A stretch of DNA of 64,000 nucleotides from Sclerurus mexicanus (GCA_013396755.1 VWZF01006730.1:1482358-1546357), one strand, 5' to 3'. Shown: positions 27,278 through 39,751, numbered from the stretch's first letter. Numbers and translations are program-made. Notes: generated by a model not told the origin, from the letters alone.

Positions 27278-28849
27278 TTCTAGAAATTTATTAAATATGC
27301 AACTATCATTAACTCTGGAACAAATGACAGAATCAAAAAGTGTGGGGTGGTTTTTCCATAGGGAAAATAGAACTTATGTTCTACTTTTTACTTTGTTGAA
27401 AGTCAGAATGAAAAACAATAAATACAAAATATATAGGACCTCACCAAGAAAGTCAGACTAGGGAGTCTAAGAGGAAAAATATCTGTAAACTGAGAGCTAC
27501 TCAGATCAAAGAAACTCTTATGTATCTTCTAGAAATAACTGCATTTCAGTCAATGAAGGCAAAGGACTGGGATGCACTAAGGTCCTGCTCTGGTCTTTCA
27601 GGTTGATGTGGGAGCAGAAGAGAGCATTTTGAATTCTTTTCAAATGGAGACAAACACCTCAGTGCTCCAGAGGGGCTCAAGGCTAGCAAGAGGACAGGAA
27701 CTCTGCCTGACCTAACCCTTGAAGAATAAATACCAGTGGCTGGGCTTGCAGAGTGGCTCTTCTCTGGAAGGGAGATCAAAAATTATGACAACTCCTAATT
27801 ACATCTCAATGACCCACAGAGCCATCATGACTTAAGTTACTGGCAGCAAAACTTCTTTCCATGTACTTTCCAACTTTGCAATCCAAACCAACTCTGCTCT
27901 CAAACCTTGTTCCTTGAAGTCTCCTCTCTAATAAAGCCACCAACAAAACTCCCCTAGATTTCAGTAAATACAAAATTTCACCCACTGTGCATTTGAGCTG
28001 TCCCACTGTTAATAAAAGCTCTATGAGCACCTTCAGTTACAGGTGAAAAGAACCCAGTTCCCTTCTATTGTCCCTCATTCTGCATCTGACAGGGATCAAA
28101 ACCAGCAGAAAGGTATCACTAGTTATGGGGCAATCAAATACTGTGTGACAAAATATACCTGTGCAAGGCAGTGTTCTTGCATACCTGCTTTTCAGATAAT
28201 GACACAAGGTTGATAGACAGCTAAGAGTGACACTCCTTAGCTTTCAGCCACCAAAGTATTTGAAGGGCACTCAAATAAAAGAAGGTAATGTTCTCAAATG
28301 TTTTCATGCCATGCACATACAAGGAGCTCTCCCTTTCACGCAGTGTTGTCAGAAAGTGGCTCTCCAGCATTTATTAGACCAGTTATCTTGTACATCAGCT
28401 GGGAACCAAACTGCTTTTGTTTGGACTTTTGAATTTTAAAGGAGCAGCATACTGTTTATATGTTGACTTTGTCTGTGTCTGTGTGTAAATCTATGTGGAA
28501 AAACTTAGTGTAACTCTTAGGATAATCATTTGAATATTAGGCAGTAGAAGCAAAAAAACAACGCACTTCCTTCACCTCACTGAAAGAAAAGTATGACAAG
28601 GAGCAAAACCAAAGCTAAACTTGACCCTGGCTTTTGGATGCTGGTTCTGAACTGTCAGTGGCCATTACATCAGATAAGCCATTAGCCTAAGCCAAAGTCT
28701 AAAGTGTTATAAGGTCAGGAAGGTAAAAAGAATCAGGGCCAGTGCAAGCTTTATAAGTCAGTAAAGAATTTTAAGGCCATATGCTGCTTAACAGGCACCA
28801 GGGTAGAGGGAACGTGAGACTGGAGAAATATGATCTGTAGATCAAGTCC
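27278..28849. other. Intergenic, no recognised feature
   Basis: Unremarkable A+T-rich sequence. No splice-flanked open frame with a recognisable product and no repeat of known family. Confidence 0.4.
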
Positions 28850-29040
28850 TAGTAACAATTCTGGCAGCAGCAACATTCAAAACCATCTGCAGCCAGTTTA
28901 GCAAACAATCTGGAACACCACCAGGAACAAATTAAAATAGTCAATCCTGGAAGTCATGAAAGCCTGTATGAACAAGCGCCTGAGCAAATGAAATGGTGTT
29001 TTCATGAGAATATCTTGCAATATTCTCAAAAACATCAAAA
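28850..29040 (-). mobile_element. Ancient LINE fragment (L2/CR1-L3-like reverse transcriptase)
   Basis: The minus strand encodes LFIQAFMTSRIDYFN, a decayed version of the motif VHAFVTSRLDYCN, found after the catalytic palm in reverse transcriptases of L2, CR1/L3 and related LINEs. About 20 codons later comes LQMVLNVAAARI, matching the LQLVQNAAAR motif at the usual spacing, after a stop. It is much more diverged than the CR1 copies here, so an old insertion. The exact clade cannot be set by eye. Confidence 0.7.
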
Positions 29041-30609
29041 GGTTTTTTTTTTTTTTGCCCTCTCTTTCATGTGAAGACAAAAAGCTGAAAGGAGAGTCAT
29101 ATGGGTAAGCAGAGAGAAAGGCGTTTCGGCACTGGAGCTCCAAAGCAATCAAAATGCCACAGATTTCACTGGCAGCAGTATTAATACAAGTCAGGAAGAG
29201 TCCTCCTGTACACTGCAGGGCCTCAGACCCGGATATTCTACTACACTTTGCAGCACATGTTGAGTGCAGGAGCTGGGAAGCAAATGTGCTGAGAAATCCC
29301 ACGGAGAGGGGTGTGGGTGAGAAAACTGGCTAGCATATGCCGAGCTCCGACTTGTAGCAATTGAACTCTCACTACATGGATCTCATTGTGCAGCACCTCC
29401 CCCAGCAAGTGCAAAAAACCAGTTCATGTGTGTAAGAGGTTAGGATTTTAGGATGCAGTGCCAACAGGAAACGGAAGACAGGAGAGAAGTAGAAAACCAG
29501 GCAGTTGTACAAAGTGCAAGGAAACACAACTCCATTAATGCTCCATTGAGAAGTACTGCCTCGTCAATTGTCTGAGGTGGCAAATTGTCAAAGAGAAGAA
29601 CAAGAGAGAAAGTGCTTTCACAAAGGCCCACACACTGGACACAGCACAGTCAGGAATCTCTGTTGTGGACTAGATTAACTCTTTTTGAGGAACCTCTCTC
29701 TGTTGAGTTACACTCCAGGCATGAGAGGCAGCTCCCACTCCTGCTGCTCTAGCATCATGCCCTGCTTTGCTCCAGCAGTGCGGGCAAAGGCCTTCCCACC
29801 CACTGCTCTAACCTGGGAAAGAGGGGAAGGTTTTCAGTGAGTTCATCTGGATTTTTTTGAATTAAAAGGAAAGCTGAATTCAACCCGAATCCCTGGCACT
29901 TCAGATTCTCACTAGTTTATCTGAATACCAGGAGATATTGGAGAGCTCTTTTCACAGAGCAGTTTGACCCACCAGCACAGATGGTGACGCAGAACATATG
30001 ATCTGGGCCAGGTTCTTTTTCAGATACTGCAGGATGCAAACAGGCAAACTTCATGCAGGGTGTATTAAAAGAAACATTAGCATGATATTAGCTTTTTTCT
30101 GAGCAGGCAGGAGGAAAACATGAGTACCAAAAATTAAGATTAATTCTGCTATGACTCTTGTTTTAGTCATTGTCCTTTTAAATTTGTTACTCCAGAATTA
30201 ATAGATATTAAAGCAGAATTATGCCTACTTCAATTGCAGGTGTAAGTCTTATCTTCTTTGCTGGCAAGGTAAAACTGAACCCTCGGTCCCAGTCCTGAGG
30301 AGGGTTATATTCTAGGTTTGCTGGCACAACAGGAGAGCTGTGATGGAGCTGGCTCATTACCAAGCCCTGCTGCTCCTTTACTTTGCCCAGGAGAAGGGTG
30401 TTAAGCTCACAGCAAGTCAGGGCTGATCTCACACTGGGTGACTGTCTCATTGCCATTCTCTTTCTGTTGGTTATGCCATCACCAGTCTCAGTCCAGCTCT
30501 AACTCTGCAGTTAGAGCAAAATGAAATAAAATAAAATAGTGATTTATATCCAAGAAAGCATTTTCTGACAGTCTGGGTCAGGGGAGGGGAAACAAAGCAG
30601 GCATCTATA
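29041..30609. other. Intergenic, no recognised feature
   Basis: Mixed-composition sequence with a T(14) run at about 29042-29056. The long minus-strand open frame that begins near 29302 owes its last part to the LINE fossil at 28850-29040. Its first part resembles nothing that I know. Confidence 0.4.
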
Positions 30610-30815
30610 GAACACCATTGCAATTTGTGTATCGAGGCTTTTATTAGGGAAGCGGATGGCAGGCAGCACTCCGGGCTGATGGAGCTCACAATAAAAAGCC
30701 ATAGAGACTGTTCCCTGGCTTTTTAATTGTCCTTTCTAAATCAGCCGTGGTATGGATTTGGGAATTAAGTGGTTTAATAGCTGACTCAACCGAATGGTTT
30801 TGATGATAGTTTTAT
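30610..30815. promoter_or_regulatory. Possible conserved non-coding element beside the CpG island
   Basis: An A+T-rich stretch rich in TTTATTA, CAATAAAA, TTTAATTG and TTAATAG cores and in TGACTCA (an AP-1 type site within GCTGACTCAACC near 30781-30791). It abuts the CpG island sharply. It contains no repeat that I recognise. The look is that of a vertebrate developmental enhancer, but conservation cannot be measured from one sequence. Confidence 0.3.
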
Positions 30816-31275
30816 TCAAATGAAGGACAAACTGCGCCCGCAGGGCGAGCGGCGAGGGGCTGGGAGGGGAGCGGGGGCTCTCCCGGCGGCGGCGGCGGCG
30901 CCGGTCGCGACGGGAACGACAGGGCGCCAGGAAGAGCTTGTGCCCCACGCAGAGCCCGGCACCCCCCGGGCCGGGGCATCTGCCGGGCAGCCGGGCCAGG
31001 GCAGCCCCACACCTCCCGTGCCCCGGCCACAGCGAGGGGGAGCCGGGAGCGGCACCTCCAACACAGCCCTGCCCGCCCTGCCTCTCTCCTGCCGGTGATA
31101 GGAGCCGGATAGGGCTGATGGATGCGAGATTCCAGGGCATGGACAGCTGCCCGAGCCCCACGGCAGGCAGCAGCATCCCTGCCGACGCTGCAGGGCAGTC
31201 CGGAGAGACGGGCAAGGGGAGAGGTCACATATGTCTCTCCCCGCAGCTTCGAAACACCGAGATGGCTCAATCCGA
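30816..31275. promoter_or_regulatory. Orphan CpG island
   Basis: About 460 bp of strongly G+C-rich DNA with many CpGs, in a window otherwise A+T-rich and CpG-depleted. It contains a run of five GGC triplets (30884-30900), GGGCGAGCGGCG, GCGCCGGTCGCGACGGG and several GC-box-like GGGGCGG/GGGAGGGG tracts. Several overlapping open frames on both strands (up to 185 codons) arise because stops are rare in such DNA. They differ in residue content and match no family, so none is called. CpG islands usually mark promoters, and no annotated exon can be tied to this one. Direction is undetermined. Confidence 0.75.
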
Positions 31276-31884
31276 CCGCGGAAGGCAACAAACACAGGTT
31301 TAAAAATAGAAGGCAAGTCCCATATTCTTTCTCATATGGATCCCAGCTCCTTTCATGCCCCACGCCCAAATTTCAGTCCCTCCCTATATGCCACGGTAGC
31401 AAAGCTACCAACAACACAAGCCCACACTTGCTTGGGGTGGATACCAGACCAGACCCAGAGAGCTAGATATGAGCCAAGAAAATGACTGGTGAAAGAAAGT
31501 CCAGGTCATGCACCCTGTCTCTGTCCTTGTCCTTGTCCTTCCCTCCTTACAGCAGAAGCAGGAGGGATGCAGTATTTGGTCAGAAGGGTCACCAAAGATG
31601 GGCGCTGGAACTTCAGCATAATCTGTCTGGCTAAAGCACTACTGTGTATTAATCAGTAGGAAACTCTACATTCCCCTTCGGGCCTTCAGAGAAGAGGCTC
31701 ATTAGATTGCCTCAGCTTGCCGGGAAAAGTCTGCCTCTGGAGGTCTCCAAAGCCTCTTGTCCTTCTTGGTCACTTGTTTAGGAAATATAAATACTGAGTT
31801 TAGCAGGACTATTTCATTAGGTACTAACAGCACAAATCTGCATTTGGCAGACAGTGCCAGACCTCTCATGCTGTATGTATGAGG
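31276..31884. other. Flank of the CpG island
   Basis: Intermediate-composition sequence between the CpG island and the CR1 copy. It includes a short CTGTCTCTGTCCTTGTCCTT simple stretch near 31520-31540. No gene was recognised. Confidence 0.4.
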
Positions 31885-34561
31885 AAAAAACAAGAGGAGC
31901 TCAAAGCTTTGGCCCAGTCCCCGAAATCTGACATCATTTCCATAAGTGTAACCTGGTGGGATGAGTCCTGTGACCCTGTTGGGGAATTATAGGCTCTTCA
32001 GGAGGGATAGGCAGGGCAGAAGAGGCAGAATGTATGTACATACATACACTGTATGTAATAAAAAAGTTAGAATGTATGGAGCTCACAGGTGGCCATGGCA
32101 TGGTTGAGTGCCTCTAGGTAAGAATCCAGGGGCAAATAAATAATGACAATGTCATTGTGGGATTCTATAGTCTGCTATAGTCTTCTAACCAGGACAGAAG
32201 ATTCCCAATAAACCTGGATGACAACTTTATGGAACAGGTCCTAAGGGAGCCAGCTTGGAAAGATGCTCTCCCTGATTTGCTGCTTATCAGCTGAGTGGAT
32301 CTCATGAGTGAAGGGGGGATTGGCGGCTGTCTTGGCCGTAGCAACCACAAAGAAATCGAGTTTAAAATCTCTGTTGACAGCAGGAAAAGTGCCAGCAAAA
32401 CCTCAGCTCTGGACATGAGGAGAGCAGCCTTCAGGCTCCTCAGGGAATTGGTAAGTGAGGTCCCCTGGGTACATGTTTTTGCAAGTNTGAGGTCCCCTGG
32501 GAACATGTTTTTGCAAGTGCTTGAATCCATCAGTGCAGGTCACTTTTCAAAGATCACCTGCTAAGGGCACAGGAGCAGGTAATTCCCAAATGCTGGAACT
32601 CAAGCAGGCAAGGCAGAAGGTCGGCTTGGCTGAACATGGATCTTCTCCTGAAAATAAGGCTAAAAAGGAAGATGTACACCCAGTGGAAGCAAGGTCAGGC
32701 GGCATGGAAAGAATTCAGAGATGCTGCTCACCCCTGTAGGGAAAAAATTTGTGCAGCCAAAGCTCAGCTAGAGTTGAAGCTGGCCAGAAATGTGGGGGAC
32801 AGAAAAAAAGTTTTTTCAAATATATTAATGGCAATTGGCAGTATAGAAATATCATTGGCCCATTACAGGATGGGGGTGGTCACCTCACAAACAGGAACAG
32901 AGACAAGGCTGAGGTGTTTAACTCTTTCTTTGCCTCTGTTGTCAACATGGATGGTGGACCAAGGGGATCTCAGTGCCCTGAGCTGGAGGACCATGACTGC
33001 AAGAATGACCAACTCCCAGCTGACCCTGAAATTGTGCAGGATCTGCTGCTCAAGCTGGATGCCTAAGATCAATGGGATCTGACGGGATTCATCCAAGAAT
33101 CCTCAAAGAACTGCCTGGTGTCATCACAAAACTTCTCTCAATGATTTTTGAGCAGCCTTGGAAACCCAGAGATGTCCCAGCTGACTGGAACCTTGCAAAT
33201 GTCCTGGGTTTCAAGAAGGACAAGAAAGAGGACCCTCAAAACTACAGGCCTGTCAGTCTCACTTCAGTGCCTAGTAAAGCTATGGAGAAGATTATTCTGG
33301 GAGGTTTTGAAAAACACCTGAAAGACAGTAATCACAGCCAGCATGGCTTCATGAGGGGAAAGTCTTGCTTACTCAACCTGATTTCCTTTTATGACAAGGT
33401 AACCCACCTAGCTGATCACGGGAAGGCAGTTGATGTCATCTTTTGGGATTTCAGTAAAGCTTTCAATACTGCCTCTCACAGGATCCTTCTGGACAAACTG
33501 TTCAGCACACAGCTGGATAAACACAGCGTATAGTGGGTGAACAATTGGCTCACGGGTCAAGCACAGAGGATAACAGTGAATGGGGTAACATCAGACTGGT
33601 GACCTGTCACTAGTGGGGTTCCACAAAGCTCCATCTTTAGCCCAGTGCTCTTCAGCATCTTCATAAATGACTTGGACACAGAACTAGAGGGAATACTGAG
33701 CAAGTTTGCAAATGACACAAAATTGTGAGGAGCTGTTGACTCCCTTGAAGGCAGGAAGGCCCTACAGAGAGACCTCCCCAAATTACAGGGCTGGGCAATT
33801 ACCAACCATATGAGGTTTGGAAAGGGAAAGTGCCAGATTCTGCACCTGAGATGGGGCAACCCTGGATGTACATACAGGAGATGTTGCAAAGCTGTACTGC
33901 AGAAAGGGATCCTGGTGAATGGCAAGTTGAATGTGAGTCAGCAGTGCCCTGGCAGCCAGGAGGGCCAACCCTGTCCTGCGGGGCATCAGGCAAAGCATTG
34001 CGAGCTGGTGGAGGGATGGGATTGTTCTGCTCTGGTCTGAACTGTGGCAGCCTCACCTTGGATATTGTGCTCAGTTTTGGGCACCATAATATAAGAAAGA
34101 TATTAAGCTCTTAAAGAGTGTCTGAAGGAGGGCAATGAAGAGATGAAGGGCCTTGAGGGGAAGCCGTATGAGGAATGGCTGAGGTCACTTGGTCTGTTCA
34201 GCCTGGAGAAGAGGAGACTGAGAGGAGACCTCATTGCAGTTACAGCTTCCTCCTGAGTGGAACAGGAGGGGCAGGCACTGATCTCTTCTCTGTGGTGACC
34301 AGTGACAGGACCCAGGGGAATGGCATCCAGTTGTGTCAGGGGAGGTTTAGCTTGGATATTAGGAAAAGGTTGTTCACCCAGAGGTTGTTTGGGCACTGAA
34401 CAGGCTCCCCAGGGCAGTGGTCACAGCACCAAGCCTGACAGAGTTTGAGGAGCATTTGGACAATACTCTCAGGTGTCTTGGGGATAGTCCTGTGCAGGGC
34501 TAGGAGCTGGAATTGATGATCCTTGTGGGTCCTTTCCAACTTGGCTTATTCTGTGATTATT
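31885..34561 (+). mobile_element. CR1 LINE, long degenerate copy (endonuclease to 3' end)
   Basis: About 2.7 kb in plus orientation. In order it holds the end of the AP-endonuclease region (CAAGAGGAGCTCAAAGCTTTGG; then AACCTGGTGGGATGAGTCCTG), the linker encoding ELVSEVPW, a Lys/Arg-rich segment, and reverse transcriptase (SDGIHPRILKELP at 33072, QNYRPVSLTSVPSKAMEKII, QHGFMRGKSCLLNLISFYDK, DFSKAFNTASH). The C-terminal CR1 motifs follow, then a 3' end GATGATCCTTGTGGGTCC..TTATTCTGTGATTAT. The catalytic FADD is read as FAND near 33708, and stops and frameshifts break the frame throughout, so it is inactive. It is 5'-truncated relative to a full CR1, which is about 4.5 kb. Confidence 0.95.
32455..32518 (+). 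repeat. Tandem duplication of 32 bp inside CR1
   Basis: Two adjacent 32-bp copies, 32455-32486 and 32487-32518. They differ at one internal base (GGGTACATG versus GGGAACATG) and at the first base, which is N (32487) in the second copy. Both contain GAGGTCCCCTGGG and TGTTTTTGCAAGT. The CR1 family has one copy at this place, so the duplication is secondary or an assembly artefact. Confidence 0.9.
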
Positions 34562-35527
34562 TCCAAACTTAAAAATGCTTTTTTCATACCTACATCTATT
34601 TTTTTTTTTGAAAGTACAGGGGACTTGAAGCCAACCAAGTAAACATGTGAAAATAGAGATGAGTACCATTTCTCATGTTTTCTGTAAGGACCCCAATACA
34701 CCATAATATCTAACAGGCTACAGGAAAAAATATTTTTTCCTCAGCTTCTAAATCCCCAGCAAATCAATTAAAGAAGTAGAAATAAAGATAATGCTTAATC
34801 ACTTTTACCTAATATCATTGTATTATTTTGCTCAGGGCAGAAAGGCACACAACTTTGGAAAGCTAATAAACCATAATATTTAGGGCAGATTCCATGATTT
34901 GTGAGATATACTGTCAGGAAAAATGCATAAAATTTATTGGGGGGGGGAAGCAAGGAAACTATAACGAGTTTTTACAATTTTTCTTGAGAAGGATATCTTG
35001 CTTAAAACTTCCAACACAAAATGGCTAGCATAAAAGAACCTGGATTTTCCCACCTCTCTTTAAAGAACTGTGTTTTCACATACTTTCCCTATATGTTGAG
35101 AAAGGATGAATGAACTTTAGATGTTTTTAAGCAACACAAGTAAGATTTGGCAGGGCTATACCCCAAATGATGATCAGAAGGGAGAGTGTGTCCCCACACC
35201 TCACAGATACACACAGAATTCCTCACTGATCTTAAGAGATAATTGAGATATGCACAGGAGAGGGAAACCAGAAATCCTGTTAGGAAATTTGTGGACAAAC
35301 GAAGTGAGGGTTCAAAAATACACAAGTGGGTGATTGCAACAGGTGCATTCTGTGTTTGTAGAAACACTTCATATATCTTGCATAAAACTCTGAGGTTGAA
35401 TGTAAAAAATATTCTTTGTTCTTTATTATACTTTCTTAGTGAAATAGTTTTATTCTAGGAAAAAAGATTAAATTAATTTAAAATTATAGTAATTAAATGC
35501 TTATAAACCCACTGATTAATACATATA

Positions 35528-35710
35528 TTATTCACGTGGTATTTCAAGTGAAAAATTTGTTCTATGCCAATAACATCCATTGTTTTCTAAAACTGTCCAG
35601 AAGGGATAATTATGAGTTGAACTATTCAGAGGTCTGCTATTGAGAAACTGCATTAAACCACTGTCTGTCCTGTGTCCATCAATCAAAATGATTGCTTCAC
35701 CATCAGTCAC
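35528..35710 (-). other. Open frame directly after a splice-acceptor-like site
   Basis: The minus strand has TTCTTTTACCAG at 35711-35722 followed by 60 open codons and a TAA. An AATAAA lies about 75 bp after the stop, near 35449. This is the arrangement of a terminal coding exon. The translation (starting VTDGEAIILIDGHRTDSG) matches no family that I recognise and has no partner exon that I can identify. It is most likely chance. It is listed because acceptor, frame and poly(A) signal fall together. Confidence 0.15.
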
Positions 35711-38700
35711 CTGGTAAAAGAAATAATACTGTTATTGTAATAGCATATGATTGATATCTTCTGCTTTGAAGATAAATCTCATTTCAGCAAACACCTTGTC
35801 TGCCAATGGGAGGAGACCATTACTCTGTAAAAATACTCTGTTTGGTTCAAATTACCTCTTAATTAAATGTTTATGGCTCTTCTGTTAGGAGTATGGTCAG
35901 GAAGGAGATTCCATATGTAAAGCCAAATCTAACCAACTTTCTTTTCTTTTCTAACTTTCTTTTCTGTGGTAGAAAAGAAAGGAAGACAGAAAAGCTGCTT
36001 CCCCCTGTCTGCGACTCCAGATGCTGCCTACCAGTTACCTTCAGACTCCCATTGCCAAGAACGATGCTTCACACAGGCTATCTAGGTGGGCTACTGATAG
36101 ATTCTGATCTCTACCTATATCTCCCAGCCAGATATGTCTTTAAAGGTGGATTTTCCACCCCAATCTAACTTTACTTCAATATAAATTAAAACTGTTAAAG
36201 CCAAGGAAACATTTCTATTAAAACACTGAAAGTAATATCTCAGAAATTGCTTCAGAAAAAAATATTTTGCAATTAACTTGGAATATTTTGCGTAAGCTTG
36301 GAGTCCTTACTATTTTTAATGGAAACTAGAGACAGTTTGGAATGAAAAAGTCATTTTAGAATCGCCAACATATTTATCAGTGTTTCTATGGACTCTTGCA
36401 GTAATATTATGCAAGAAATTTCCATTTAAGTTCTTTTCTCACATGCTCTAAAGATCCCACTGGCAAGAGGGAAGTCCCATCCCTTTAGCAGAGTGAAATT
36501 CTGTCCAGCACAAAAATCAGTAACAAAAAATCTATTGACTTGGATGGGGTAAGCACTAGTCTGCAATAACTGGAATTCCCATCGCTATAGTCATTTTCCT
36601 TGTAAATACTTCCCAGGTTAATACTATAGCCTTGCTGTTTTCTTATAAAGTCTACTTTGTTATAAAATGATCCCCATAATATCATAGAGTAGAATTATTT
36701 TATATAATTGTCAACTCAGTTAAAATTTTTTGTTCCCTCATAGTTTTTTCTTTCTTGACAGGAAATCCATATGAAGATCACAAAAAAAAAAGAGGATTGC
36801 CACTGTGAAATTGAAATAATTTATACAAATGGATGTTTACAGAGAATCTGTGGTTCTGAAAATTTACAGCAAGTGAAAAGCCGTGTATGAAGTATCTAAA
36901 CTCTCCTTCTAGACAGTGAAATGGGGGTGATACATCTTTCCATTAGACAATTCACATGATGTATCTCCAATTATTTCCTAGATAAAAATGGATATAAAGC
37001 TTAGGGTACTCTGTGAGATTTCAAGACAGCTCTAATTGATTTCAGTGGGAATTGCATTTATGTATCTAAGGGGAGAATTCAGCTGTTCATATTTAAAATG
37101 CAGAATCACAACATACTTAAAAAATGTTGCAAGAATCTGAAAGAATGGTCAGCTTAGTTTTTCCTCAAGAGAAATGAGAATGCTGCGGCTTACATGGCAT
37201 ATATAGCAATAATTTGAAAAGATGGGTATGCACATTAGCAAGGACATGATTTTTAAGTGCAGTGATGCAATTTGGATAGGAGGCCTGCATCTCACATCGG
37301 AAGGAATTCCTGAGTTTATGCCAGTTTAATTTCGGACAGATTTCTGAAAGAAATAACAAAGCACATGGGGAGAGTTAAAGGTTAAGGACTGCTGCTTCTT
37401 TATTTTAATTTGTAGCAGTTTGGTAAGCTGACTTGTCATGCCCTCATGCCCCTCTGTAAGAAATGGCAATGCACATGTGATAATAAGCAGACTTTAGGGT
37501 CAGGCGATTTCAGCTAGCTGAGAAGAGTACTCTGTTATCCCCCAGTATTATAGTGAATTCAGTTTGGCAATGAAGAAACTGTATCTCCTTCAGTTCAAAA
37601 TACTCTCTCCACCTTTTTCTTCAGTACCAGGAGGGGAGAAGTAGCAGCACCGCAGATCCCTGTTAGGGTTTCTGGCTTTGGTAGGATGGCTGCAGGTCAT
37701 GTGCAGGGGAGTGTTAAGGGGCTGAACTGTGTGATAGCCAGGGAGATTAGCACTTCTTAGCATATGCATTTGTGCATTTTATACTCAGCAGGTACCAAGT
37801 CAATGGGCACCAGGGCAGCAAGACATAGTTTCTATTTTCTGCTGATATGTTTTCTCAACACAATGCACAGCCAGTAGAATTCCTCATTTATGTCAGTACA
37901 GTTCATGTCTGTTGGGTATTAACTGAAGTAAGTGCACCCCGTTTAATTTCAGACTTGCCGAGAAACTTTATTTCATGCTATGATTTTCCTGCAAGAAAAT
38001 CCAAACAGTTTTAGAAGGAAAGCTTTTCTGTCCCGTTTCACTCTCTTGCATTTAGTTACTTGACTCTCTTTAGCTCACTGCAGTCTCACAAAATCTCCTT
38101 TGGGCAGTGGTAGCATAGTTAAAAGCTCAAAGATTTACGAATTCAATTGTTTAGCTCCCTGGCAATAATGCATCATGGCAGAAGCAATTGTTGGAACAGG
38201 CAGCCATGATACCATTCTTTTATGAAAAACTGTAGTTGCAGATAAGGAAGGCGAAAGAAGTCTCTTGTGAATATCATTATCCTCTGGAAATTATCCCAAA
38301 AAGATTTGCAGTTTCTCTATAGACTATGGCTAGAGCTCATTGATCCACAGACTATCATCCTGAATAGAGATTAAAAACAGATGGTCGTAGATCTTGGCTT
38401 GGCTACAAATCTCAAAAGAAATGAGAGAGAGTACAGTGGTGACTGACCAAAAATGAAAGACTTGAAGGGATTCTTCCTTTTTTGCTTTAATTCCCTATTT
38501 CATTCCTCTGTAGTTTTATACAAAGTCCATTGTACTTAAAACTCAAAAAGTATCAACACAGAGAAGGTATGCAAAGTATACTGAAGTAGGTCAAAATTAT
38601 ACAAAGCATCCTAAAAATACACTACAAAGTCTTTTATGTGGGGCCTTTGTTAGGTTATTGTGCTGGTGCAGTGCATTGTCAATGAAAAGAGTCTTTGTAT

Positions 38701-39751
38701 AAACTGATTTGAACTGATGGTAATCCATTTTCTTTAGTGGCTCAGGTCAAGTGAAGAGTAAGTATAAATTATGTGCCCTCATAAAAGTAATAAATATACT
38801 CTACAAGCTAAGGCAATACAGAGGATGAACCTCTGAATATTTTAACCATCATGTCAAAATCCTTGTTTTCAATCAACATATGCATGTGAGCAGATTTGTT
38901 AGTATAATAAGAAATGTCAGTCCTCATGCATATAAGTGCAACCTCATAGACCAAGATTTTCCAACTTCTTTTTTCATAGTTTTTAAGTTTGTTTATTTTG
39001 CAGTGCCATTCAATTTTTTGAGTAACAAGTTCCTTTTCCTCTTCTCTGGGTAAACTGAAATGGGGAGCTGAAATTCTGAAATTTCTCATGAAATAAAAAT
39101 TCCAGAAAACTAGCACATGCTTATTGAAGCAATCTATTTCAGCAATCTATCTAGTGTTATTTTGTTCTAATCTCAATAATGGCATTCTAACATGCTAAAA
39201 ATCACTCTACTTCAAATTGTAAAAATTCTGAGTTTCTCATTATAATTTTAGATATTTTGTTTGGATTTTATTGGATTTATTTTAAATATAGCATGATATT
39301 CAATGCATGTGAATAGGATAGTAAATTAATTAAAGAATAAATCAATCTTGTTTGCACCTTTTTCATGATACATTTTCTCAAAATCAATAGATGAAGTATT
39401 TTGAAAATAGTGAAATCACACTTTTATCAGGAAGCTGTTGCATAAAATTGTTTTTAGGCAGTGCTACCCTGAGATAGCAAGTCAAAAATCTGTTTAGTCA
39501 GTTAAATATTCATAGAGTTTGTTATTCAGTTTTAGTTCAGCTTTTTAAAATGTTTTCAAACACAAATTGAGTGCAAAGAGTTTTCAGCAGGAGTCTACTT
39601 AGATGCCAACAAATTATTGGAATCAGTAATGTTAGTTATGATTACATAATCAATATTGATTGCATCTAATGTAAATAGAGCATTGTTTCTTTTCTTAGAT
39701 TAAGAGCATTTTTATTTTGCATTTCATTCCTGGAAATAGAGTTGAAGCACG

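Noticed and set aside
30736..31369. Several overlapping open frames of 80-185 codons on both strands in the CpG island
   Set aside because: Stop codons are A+T-rich and thus rare in this DNA. The frames are Pro/Gly/Ala/Arg-rich by composition and show no domain.
38105..38165. tRNA-like stretch GGTAGCATAGTTAAAAGC..CGAATTCAA
   Set aside because: Acceptor and T arms do not pair properly and the B box is poor.
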